This document shows, one piece after another, positions 38,076 through 45,176 of a stretch of DNA of 64,000 nucleotides; position 1 is the stretch's first letter; each line of letters begins with the position of its first letter. The DNA comes from Actinobacteria bacterium HGW-Actinobacteria-6 (GTDB lineage: Bacteria; Actinomycetota; Coriobacteriia; Anaerosomatales; Anaerosomataceae), in the NCBI GenBank assembly GCA_002841295.1, contig PHEU01000008.1, positions 1-64,000 of the forward strand, given 5' to 3'. The notes under the pieces were generated by a model. It was not told where the DNA came from. It saw only the letters and a list, made by a program, of their open reading frames with translations, and made no database searches. The translations under genes and the position numbers were made by a program.

Positions 38076-39509
38076 GTGAGCCCTGCAGCCAAGAAGACTG
38101 ACAAGACCGAGACCACTGCTGCGCCTGTGAAGGCTGAAGCGAAGCCAAAGGCAGCACCAAAGGCGAAAGCGAAGGCAACGCCAAAGGCGAAGCCGGAAGC
38201 AACGGTAGAAGCAACGCCTAAGCCGAAGGCGAAGGCCAAAGCCAAAGCGACCAAGCTTGCACCCGAGCTTGAGCTTGCTGCTGTTCAGAAGCTCATCACC
38301 GCCGGCAAGACCAAGGGGAGCCTCACTGACGAGGAAATCCAGGTTGCGCTGAGTGACGTCGATTTGTCCGACGATCAGTTCGAGTCTGTCTACGCGCACA
38401 TCTCCAAGAGCGGCATCGACGTCGTCGAGGATCCGATTCACGCATCCGCCGATGAGCCCGATCACGCCGACGAGCTTCCTGAGGATGCTGTCGTCGAGGA
38501 GATCCCTGCCGAGACAGAAGAGGTCATCAAGCCCGTCAAGGCCAAGAAGAAGCCGAAGCGCAAGGTCGACGCGCACACGCTGGCGCCGCTCACGAGCGAC
38601 CCCGTGCGCATGTACCTCAAGGAGATCGGCAAAGTCTCGCTCCTGAACGCTCGCCAGGAAGTGGATCTCGCCAAGAAGATCGAAGCCGGCGAAGAGGTCA
38701 TGGCTCGCCTGGCCGAGATCGATGAGACGGGTGAGAAGGTTGAGAAGGCCGAACTCCGTCGCCTCCACCGCATCGAGGACATCGGCCTGAACGCCAAGAA
38801 GCAACTCGTCGAGGCCAACCTGCGCCTCGTTGTATCGATCGCAAAGCGCTACGTCGGTCGCGGCATGCTCTTCCTGGACCTTATCCAGGAAGGCAACCTC
38901 GGCCTCATTCGTGCCGTGGAGAAGTTCGACTACTCCAAGGGCTTCAAGTTCTCCACCTACGCCACCTGGTGGATCCGCCAGGCCATCACCCGCGCAATCG
39001 CGGACCAGGCCCGCACGATCCGCATCCCGGTGCACATGGTCGAGACCATCAACAAGCTCATCCGCGTACAGCGCCAGCTGTTGCAGGAGCTCGGGCGTGA
39101 GCCGCTGCCCGAGGAGATCGGCGAGAAGATGGATATGACCGCCGAGCGTGTCCGTGAGATCCTCAAGATCTCGCAGGAGCCTGTCTCGCTGGAAACGCCG
39201 ATCGGCGAAGAAGAGGACTCTCAGCTCGGAGACTTCATTGAGGACTCCGAGGCCGTGGTTCCCCCGGATGCAGCCAGCTTCTCGATGCTGCAGGAGCAGC
39301 TGACCCGCGTGCTCGATTCGCTCTCTGAGCGTGAGCGCAAGGTCATCGAGCTGCGCTTCGGTCTAGATGACGGGCATCCGCGCACGCTCGAAGAGGTGGG
39401 TCGCGAGTTCGGCGTCACCCGCGAGCGCATCCGTCAGATCGAGAGCAAGACACTGTGCAAGCTGCGGCATCCGTCGCGGTCGAGCAAGCTCAAGGATTAT
39501 CTCGAGTAG
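38076..39509 (+). CDS. rpoD: primary RNA polymerase sigma factor (SigA/RpoD)
   Basis: 477 aa from GTG 38076; the ATG at 38055 would overlap dnaG. The N-terminus (about 1-70) is a low-complexity Lys/Ala/Pro tract, followed by a region 1.1-like part. Region 1.2 is [17 protein letters not shown], region 2 [48 protein letters not shown], region 3 and region 4 [23 protein letters not shown]. It directs housekeeping transcription; the -10/-35 candidates quoted elsewhere assume this factor. It is convergent with the receiver gene 12 bp downstream. Confidence 0.97.
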   Translation: MSPAAKKTDKTETTAAPVKAEAKPKAAPKAKAKATPKAKPEATVEATPKPKAKAKAKATKLAPELELAAVQKLITAGKTKGSLTDEEIQVALSDVDLSDDQFESVYAHISKSGIDVVEDPIHASADEPDHADELPEDAVVEEIPAETEEVIKPVKAKKKPKRKVDAHTLAPLTSDPVRMYLKEIGKVSLLNARQEVDLAKKIEAGEEVMARLAEIDETGEKVEKAELRRLHRIEDIGLNAKKQLVEANLRLVVSIAKRYVGRGMLFLDLIQEGNLGLIRAVEKFDYSKGFKFSTYATWWIRQAITRAIADQARTIRIPVHMVETINKLIRVQRQLLQELGREPLPEEIGEKMDMTAERVREILKISQEPVSLETPIGEEEDSQLGDFIEDSEAVVPPDAASFSMLQEQLTRVLDSLSERERKVIELRFGLDDGHPRTLEEVGREFGVTRERIRQIESKTLCKLRHPSRSSKLKDYLE

Positions 39510-39521
39510 CGTTCGGCCGAC

Positions 39522-40115
39522 CTAGCCGCGCAGCGCCTGCTTTTCTAGCTCCTCGTTCAATCGACGAATCAGGGCGTCTTTCGCGTTGACCTCATCACTC
39601 AGGAGGTCGATTGTCACGCGCAGCTCGTTGTTGTCCTTCTGGAGGCTGTCGACCTTCTTCTCCAGCTTGTTCACAAGCCGCTCGTTGTACTGGCGCAGAA
39701 TGGCGATGTCCTCGGCGGCAACCCGCTTGGCGGAGCGCTTGAGTGCCTTCTTCTCACGATGGATCTGCTCGACGATGTGGATGAGCGTGTGCGCCTCCAT
39801 CGGTTTACGCAGAAACGCATCGGCTCCCAGAGAGAGTGCGAGGCTCTCGTCTTCTTCTTCCACGTACGTGGCTGTATAGAAGGCGAACACAATCGAGGCG
39901 AGCTGCGGGTCTTGGTGCCATTCAATGCACAGACGGTAGCCATCCATGACTGGCATGAGTATGTCGGCGATGATCATGTCCGGTGGGTTGGTTCTGGCGA
40001 GCTCAAGCGCCTCTGCACCGTCGGACGCGGTTTCGACCTTGTGCCCCCGGGCTGTGAATACCGATTCGAGCAGATATCGTGATGGTGCATCATCGTCAAC
40101 GACCAGCAATCGCAT
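39522..40115 (-). CDS. stand-alone receiver-domain protein with coiled-coil tail
   Basis: 197 aa from ATG 40115, preceded by GGGGGG on the reverse strand. The receiver domain (about 1-120) has the acidic pair DDD near residue 8, phospho-acceptor Asp in MIIADILMPVMDGY, and Lys in FLRKPME. Residues about 125-195 are a heptad-rich coiled coil (KKALKRSAKRVAAEDIA..., NKLEKKVDSLQKDNNELRV) with no DNA-binding or enzymatic output domain. It may act by dimerisation or as a phospho-relay. The histidine kinase at 40465 is divergent from it and may be the partner. Confidence 0.85.
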   Translation of the reverse strand: MRLLVVDDDAPSRYLLESVFTARGHKVETASDGAEALELARTNPPDMIIADILMPVMDGYRLCIEWHQDPQLASIVFAFYTATYVEEEDESLALSLGADAFLRKPMEAHTLIHIVEQIHREKKALKRSAKRVAAEDIAILRQYNERLVNKLEKKVDSLQKDNNELRVTIDLLSDEVNAKDALIRRLNEELEKQALRG

Positions 40116-40189
40116 TTGAACCCCCCAGTTCATGGCGCATGCAATGGTGCTCTATGAGTATGCCTTCAAAGTGGCTCTGCACACAAGAA

Positions 40190-40213
40190 CGCCCCCCACG
40201 GAGGCGGGGGGCG
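40190..40213 (-). terminator. terminator of tRNA-Asn
   Basis: CGCCCCCC (40190-40197) and GGGGGGCG (40206-40213) form an 8-bp stem with an 8-nt loop; on the reverse strand it is followed by TTCTTGT. It lies 15 bp after the tRNA-Asn CCA end. Confidence 0.6.
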
Positions 40214-40227
40214 CCTTTGGATTCAAA

Positions 40228-40303
40228 TGGCTCCTCGGGTAGGACTCGAACCTACAACCCTCCGGTTAACAGCCGGATGCTCTGCCAATTGAGCTACCGA
40301 GGA
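40228..40303 (-). tRNA. tRNA-Asn (anticodon GTT)
   Basis: The reverse strand folds into a cloverleaf: acceptor TCCTCGG/CCGAGGA, D arm AGCTCAATTGGCAGAGC, anticodon stem-loop CCGGCTGTTAACCGG with anticodon GTT, T arm GTAGGTTCGAGTCCTAC, discriminator G and encoded CCA (40230-40228). Confidence 0.97.
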
Positions 40304-40464
40304 GTATCAGTGGGACCCGAACTGAGCGGGCGCACCGACGCATTATAGACGGAGCGTGGCGCTTGGCGCAACGCTTTGGGAGGGTCTTTCAGCAGTCTGG
40401 ATTCTTTCGCTGCAATCGGGCACATTCACCTATTGCCCACTCGTGGGTTGGCGGGTAGGCTCTC

Positions 40465-42177
40465 ATGGAAGTTGTCGGGGGTAATGTTCAAGTGGGGGAC
40501 GGGGTGCTCGCCCGAGTGTCTACTCGTGGATTTCGCCGGAATGGGCGCACGCTCAGACCGATCTATGCCGTCGCGGCAATCACCGTGCTGGTGTGCGTCG
40601 TCCTCACAGCGGTCGCAATCTGGGCTTACGGCGTCGTGTCGCAGGAAGCAGAGGCCGATGCTCACATCTACCTTTCTCAGGTAGCGGAGGGCAATGCCGC
40701 GCTCATGCGGTACTGGTTTGCCGAGAGTGAATCCGACATTGAGTCTCTTGGCACCACGTCTCGCGTTCGTACCGAGTTCGAGCAGTACCTGGACGGTGAC
40801 AGGGACAAGGTGGACTGGCTGACGCTTCGTCTTGAATCTGAGCGTAAGTCCCGCAATTACGTGAACATCACGCTCTTCGATACCCTCGGCAAGGCGCAGT
40901 TGACCCTTGGACCGGGATCCCCGGGACACGAGCAGCAGATCGTGCAGTACGCTTCTGTGGCCGCAGACATGACCGGCGGTGTCATTTCAACGTCCCACGC
41001 TGCCGATCACGGCGAGTATCACGTTCTGTGGTTTGCTCCGCTGCGCGTAGGAGAAGGTGAGCCTGGCGGTGCCCGAACGACCGGCGTGGTTATGTACGAG
41101 TCGGACCTGAAGCGGTACCTGCAGCGAGTCGTCGCACCGGTGAATGACCCGTGGCCCACGACGGTCTCGCTACTCATCTCGGACCACGGCGGCGACTACC
41201 AGGCGTCAACTGACGACATGTTCAACTTTGGTCTTTCGACCGATAGCTCCCGCGGATCCGACTTCATCAGTGAGCACGCAACGGTGAACGGCTCGAACGT
41301 GGTCGTAGCCGCGTACACCACCAGGAAGCAGCTCGAAGATTCACTCCTGTGGGAGCGGAACACCATCGCGGCTGTGGGCTTGGCAGTGCTTCTGACGCTT
41401 CTCGCCTTCGTGTTCATCTACGCGCGTTCGGAGCGCAATCGCCACAAGGAGCAGTTGGCCAAAGAGCAGCTCGCCGAGGCGCTCGAGACCCAGGATCGCT
41501 TCCTTGCGAACATGAGCCACGATCTGCGCACGCCGCTCAACTCGATACTCGGGTTCTCATCGATGATGCGCACCGGCCTGACGGGTCCGCTCAACGAGGA
41601 GCAACAGCGCCAGGTCACGATGATCGAGTCATCGGGCAGGCATCTTCTGGCGCTGGTGACCGATGTCCTCGAACTGAGCAAGGTGAGGGCCGGCAAGGAG
41701 GACCTGGATCCCGAGACGTTCTTTGCGGCTGACCTCATCAACCTCGTTACAGATGTGCTTGCTCCCCAGGTGGCCGAGAAGGGCCTGACGTGGACAGCAA
41801 CGGTTCCCGAGGGCCTTGAGATCACCACCGACCGTCGCCTTGCAGAGCGTGTGCTGCTCAATCTGTGCGGCAACGCCGTCAAGTTCACGGTGAACGGCGG
41901 CGTGAGCGTCGTTGTAACCCGACGCGCCGATGGTGCAACCTGGATAGCCGTTCACGACACGGGTCCGGGCCTTGAGTACGGCACGCATCGCGAGATTATG
42001 CGGGAGTTCAGCCAGCTCCATCGCCCCGGCACGCTCAAGCCGGAGGGCTCGGGGCTCGGCTTGGCGATTTGCTCTACCACGGCTGAGCTGCTCGGCGGTT
42101 CGATCGACGTCAACAGTGTTCCCGGTCACGGTGCAACATTCACCTTCGTCTTACCCCCAAATGGTGATGTATCATAG
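40465..42177 (+). CDS. membrane sensor histidine kinase
   Basis: 570 aa. TM1 at about residues 32-56, an extracytoplasmic sensing domain of about 240 residues (Cache-like by length and layout), TM2 at about 299-320, then HisKA with phospho-His 352 in NMSHDLRTPLNSILGF, and HATPase_c with N box NLCGNAVKFT, G1 DTGPG and G2 GSGLGLAI. The kinase is hybrid-free. Start ATG 40465 follows GGGTAGG. It diverges from the receiver gene across tRNA-Asn. The sensed signal is unknown. Confidence 0.9.
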   Translation: MEVVGGNVQVGDGVLARVSTRGFRRNGRTLRPIYAVAAITVLVCVVLTAVAIWAYGVVSQEAEADAHIYLSQVAEGNAALMRYWFAESESDIESLGTTSRVRTEFEQYLDGDRDKVDWLTLRLESERKSRNYVNITLFDTLGKAQLTLGPGSPGHEQQIVQYASVAADMTGGVISTSHAADHGEYHVLWFAPLRVGEGEPGGARTTGVVMYESDLKRYLQRVVAPVNDPWPTTVSLLISDHGGDYQASTDDMFNFGLSTDSSRGSDFISEHATVNGSNVVVAAYTTRKQLEDSLLWERNTIAAVGLAVLLTLLAFVFIYARSERNRHKEQLAKEQLAEALETQDRFLANMSHDLRTPLNSILGFSSMMRTGLTGPLNEEQQRQVTMIESSGRHLLALVTDVLELSKVRAGKEDLDPETFFAADLINLVTDVLAPQVAEKGLTWTATVPEGLEITTDRRLAERVLLNLCGNAVKFTVNGGVSVVVTRRADGATWIAVHDTGPGLEYGTHREIMREFSQLHRPGTLKPEGSGLGLAICSTTAELLGGSIDVNSVPGHGATFTFVLPPNGDVS

Positions 42178-42216
42178 GTGGTCGCTGTTCAGCGGGCGTT
42201 GGCCTGTTGTCCGGCC

Positions 42217-42291
42217 GGGCCCGTAGCTCAACGGTGGAGCAGGGGACTCATAATCCCTTGGTTGTAGGTTCGAATCCTACCGGGCCCACCA
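42217..42291 (+). tRNA. tRNA with CAT anticodon (elongator Met, or Ile2 read by lysidine)
   Basis: Cloverleaf with acceptor GGGCCCG/CGGGCCC, D arm GCTCAACGGTGGAGC, anticodon stem-loop GGGGACTCATAATCCCT (CAT at 42249-42251), T arm GTAGGTTCGAATCCTAC, discriminator A and encoded CCA. The paired G1-C72 and absence of a GGG/CCC anticodon stem exclude initiator tRNA. The loop CTCATAA occurs in both elongator tRNA-Met and minor tRNA-Ile, so the identity is left open. Confidence 0.93.
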
Positions 42292-42302
42292 ACATGCAAC
42301 CG

Positions 42303-42317
42303 GCACCTCGGAGGTGC
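42303..42317 (+). promoter_or_regulatory. hairpin masking the amidase ribosome-binding site
   Basis: GCACCT (42303-42308), CGG, AGGTGC (42312-42317) form a tight 6-bp stem 12 bp after the tRNA and 4 bp before the TTG start. The stem contains the GGAGGTG Shine-Dalgarno. It may end or process the tRNA transcript and at the same time hold down translation of the amidase. Confidence 0.5.
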
Positions 42318-42321
42318 ATTC

Positions 42322-43446
42322 TTGGCGATTGGAAGAGTCGCTCGGCGCGATAGAGCGAACACCCGACGCAAACGAACGTACGTCGTGCCCGTAGCGGCGA
42401 TCATAGCTCTCGCAGTGGTGGCAATCGGCACTGGCGTAGCACTCGGCATCTTCCGCGCCGCACCGGCAGACGTTTCTTTGGCGGTCGTTGAGGTTCCTGC
42501 CGAGGCGGCAACCGCTTCCGTGGTCGCATCCGATGTGGCTTCCGGGGAGACCAGCGCCACCGGCACCATGGTCGAGGTCCCGGATGTGACGGGTTCGGCC
42601 GTCGACGACGCCGACACGCTGCTCACGATCGCCGGCTTTGAAGTCGTCCACACGGCCACGCCCGCAGGTGACGCGAAGGTCGGCACCGTCCTGGCGCAAG
42701 ATCCCGCCGCCGGCTCTGTGATGGTGCGCGGCACAACAGTCATGCTCACGTATGCATCCGACGACCCGAACGTCACCACCACATCCGCCCTCAAGGCTGA
42801 TGCGACCACTACCGGCCGCGTCTACGTTGTCTGCATCGATCCCGGTCATCAGGACAAGGCGAACAACGACCAGGAGCCTATCGGCCCCGGCTCAAAGACG
42901 CTCAAGGCGAAGGTCACCGGCGGCGCGAGTGGCGCGGTCACCAAGCAGCGTGAGTCCAACCTTGTGCTCAAGATCGCCGTGCGCCTGAAGAAGGAGCTCG
43001 AGGCCCAGGGTGTGCGCGTGGTCATGACGCGTACCACCGGAGCCGTCGACATATCCAACGCTCAGCGTGCCGAGGTGGCTAACGCAGCGGGAGCCGATCT
43101 CTTCATCCGGATCCATGCCGACGGCAACACCAATGGCGACGTACGCGGCATGTCGACGCTCTATCCGGCGGGCAATGACTGGGTCAAGCCGATCACCGCA
43201 CAGAGCCTCACCGCCGCCAGGGCGATTCACAACGCCACGCTCTTCACGACCGGTGCGAAGGACCACGGCGTCGTCCCCAGGAGTGACATCTCCGGGTTCA
43301 ACTGGTCAAAGGTGCCGTCTGTGATCGTCGAAGCTGGCTTCCTCAGCAATCCCGTTGAAGACAAGCTTCTCGCAAGCGAGGCGTATCAGGCTAAACTAGC
43401 CGAGGGCATGAGCCGCGGCATCATGGCGTACCTAAAGGGGGAGTAG
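42322..43446 (+). CDS. membrane-anchored N-acetylmuramoyl-L-alanine amidase with PASTA domain
   Basis: 374 aa from TTG 42322 with GGAGGTG upstream. A basic N-terminus and TM helix (about 21-44) precede a spacer, one PASTA domain (about 87-152; VEVPDVTGSAVDDADTLLTIAGF) and an Amidase_3 domain (about 170-372) with zinc ligands in CIDPGHQ, KQRESNLVLK and FIRIHADG and catalytic Glu in VIVEAGFLSNP. It cleaves the amide between MurNAc and the peptide stem. PASTA domains bind muropeptides or peptidoglycan. Next gene starts after 1 bp. Confidence 0.92.
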   Translation: MAIGRVARRDRANTRRKRTYVVPVAAIIALAVVAIGTGVALGIFRAAPADVSLAVVEVPAEAATASVVASDVASGETSATGTMVEVPDVTGSAVDDADTLLTIAGFEVVHTATPAGDAKVGTVLAQDPAAGSVMVRGTTVMLTYASDDPNVTTTSALKADATTTGRVYVVCIDPGHQDKANNDQEPIGPGSKTLKAKVTGGASGAVTKQRESNLVLKIAVRLKKELEAQGVRVVMTRTTGAVDISNAQRAEVANAAGADLFIRIHADGNTNGDVRGMSTLYPAGNDWVKPITAQSLTAARAIHNATLFTTGAKDHGVVPRSDISGFNWSKVPSVIVEAGFLSNPVEDKLLASEAYQAKLAEGMSRGIMAYLKGE

Positions 43447-43447
43447 C

Positions 43448-44185
43448 GTGTCGCAGCCGGGGGGCGGAGGATTCGCTAGCGCGTTTCGTACCGGAACCAT
43501 CGCGGGACTTGTCGTTATCGTTGTCGTTGGCGCGGCTCTTGGCGCGTACGTGGCGACTGGTAACAGACTGCCCGGACAAGGAAGAACCGACTCTGGCCGC
43601 GTGCTCATCGTTACGGGTGTGCCGGATGAGAACGGCGACTTGGTCGCACAGGTCATCGCCGATGTGGAAGCGACCGACGCATCCGCCCCACCTGTCGTCT
43701 TCAGCGTTGATCCCACAAGCGCCGTGACGATCGTTGGCACCAGTTACGGTCATCTGCGCGACGCATACCCGTTCGGTGGCGGGGCACGGGTCTCAGAGGC
43801 GTACGCACGCCTCAATGGCGGCGTGACACTCCCGTACATCGATTTCGGACCGACTGCGTTGGCCGAAGCAGTGAAGGCCGCCGGTGGTGTGAACCTTGAG
43901 CTGCCCTCAGCCATCAATGTCTTCGACGGCGAGGCGCTCTACACGTTCCCTGCGGGCGCGGTGCTTGTGGATGCCGAGGAGTTCCGAGCCATCCTGAACG
44001 GCGTGGCATACCTGCCGGACGCCGAACGCAGGGACGTTCTTGCGCAGGCGGCCGAGCGAGTGACCGCACTGATAGCGGGGTATCCCGGTGGGCTTGGGAG
44101 CGCGATTAACGCCGGGACAGTTACGACCGACCTGGGTGCCGATGACGTCGCGACGTTTGTGACGCGGCTCACTCAAGCCCGCTAG
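43448..44185 (+). CDS. membrane-anchored LCP-like (LytR-CpsA-Psr-like) protein, reduced
   Basis: 245 aa with a TM helix at about residues 16-38. The region HLRDAYPFGGGARVSEAYARLNG...PYIDFGPTALAEAVKAAGGVNLELP resembles the core of LCP phosphotransferases that attach polymers to peptidoglycan. The typical Arg/Asp-rich N-terminal motifs of active LCP enzymes are not obvious, so activity is doubtful. GTG start follows AAAGGGGGAG. It sits between an amidase and the polysaccharide locus, which fits a cell-wall attachment role. Confidence 0.6.
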   Translation: MSQPGGGGFASAFRTGTIAGLVVIVVVGAALGAYVATGNRLPGQGRTDSGRVLIVTGVPDENGDLVAQVIADVEATDASAPPVVFSVDPTSAVTIVGTSYGHLRDAYPFGGGARVSEAYARLNGGVTLPYIDFGPTALAEAVKAAGGVNLELPSAINVFDGEALYTFPAGAVLVDAEEFRAILNGVAYLPDAERRDVLAQAAERVTALIAGYPGGLGSAINAGTVTTDLGADDVATFVTRLTQAR

Positions 44186-44188
44186 CTG

Positions 44189-44207
44189 CGCAAACCCATT
44201 GTTTGCG
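44189..44207 (+). promoter_or_regulatory. 7-bp inverted repeat overlapping a candidate promoter
   Basis: CGCAAAC (44189-44195), five bases, GTTTGCG (44201-44207). The right arm overlaps the putative -35 TTTGCG (44202-44207), which is 17 nt from TAATGT (44225-44230). It could be an operator controlling the downstream anchored protein and BY-kinase, or a terminator of the LCP-like gene; no T-run is present. Confidence 0.4.
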
Positions 44208-44311
44208 AGATGTTTACATAGTGCTAATGTGTTGTGGAATTGTGTAAAGTGAGGGCGGCATGCGCCACATTGACGCTGCCGGGGGGCGCTTTCTCGGGGA
44301 TTGGCAACAAT

Positions 44312-45148
44312 ATGACGGTTGACGAAGCAGTTCGTTCAAGCAAGCGTGGCGTGCTGGTTGCGCTCGCGCTTGTTGTAGTGGTTGCCGCACTTCTGGGTGT
44401 GGGCTACTTCTTCTTGGGTGGTGCCGATCTTATGGCCGAGCTCACCGGCGGCAAGCCCGTCGCCGAGACGCCGAGCACGCCCGCGCCGGCACCCACGACA
44501 TCGGATGAGGGGTCTTCCGAGTCGACTGACAGCGTGAGTACCGAAGCCGAAGAGGCCGAGCCCGCCGAGGATTCCGAGGCGGCACCGTCCGGCTTCACCA
44601 GCACCGACGCAAAGACCAACACCGCTGTGACGCCGCCCACGGGCGACCAGGCAGCGCGTATGTACTGGGAGCAGGCCGCCAGCCAGGAGCAGATCGCCAA
44701 GCTCGTGGCCGGTGAGATCAAGACCGTGAGCTTTGGCACCGTCACCACAAGCGGCAACACCGCTAACGTGCGCCTCACGGTAACCGGCACGTCCAGCAGC
44801 GTGTCGGGCACCATGGTGCTTCGCAACTACAGCGGCGTGTGGTACTTCTCGAGCATCGCCCGTGACGGCAACACGCTTGCGGTCACGACCGGCAAAGCAG
44901 CCGACCTGGGCATCGTATCCACACTCGTTGCCAATCAGGCGAGCAACCAGGCTATCGTCAAAGGCATCATCAGCGGCGGCTATAAGACGTGCACCGTGAA
45001 CGGCGTCTCGAGCGGCTCTGGCACCGCCACGATCAAGATGACCGTTGGTGGCGGCACGTCGCCAGCGACCGCCGGCAGCATCGTGTGCGTGAGCAAGACG
45101 ATCGGCGGCAGCAAGTACTGGTTCATCACCTCGTTCACCAAGAACTAG
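44312..45148 (+). CDS. membrane-anchored extracytoplasmic protein of unknown function
   Basis: 278 aa from ATG 44312; an upstream start at 44234 is less plausible. TM helix at about residues 14-38, then an acidic Ser/Thr/Glu/Pro-rich linker (about 55-110), then about 160 residues of two similar beta-rich repeats, each ending in a WYF/W-F motif (SGVWYFSSIARD; KYWFITSF). It is not recognised as a named family. It is the first gene of the apparent transcription unit leading into the BY-kinase, 28 bp away, so a link to envelope or polysaccharide assembly is inferred. Confidence 0.75.
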   Translation: MTVDEAVRSSKRGVLVALALVVVVAALLGVGYFFLGGADLMAELTGGKPVAETPSTPAPAPTTSDEGSSESTDSVSTEAEEAEPAEDSEAAPSGFTSTDAKTNTAVTPPTGDQAARMYWEQAASQEQIAKLVAGEIKTVSFGTVTTSGNTANVRLTVTGTSSSVSGTMVLRNYSGVWYFSSIARDGNTLAVTTGKAADLGIVSTLVANQASNQAIVKGIISGGYKTCTVNGVSSGSGTATIKMTVGGGTSPATAGSIVCVSKTIGGSKYWFITSFTKN

Positions 45149-45176
45149 CCCGGACACCAGAAGCGGAGACAACTGC

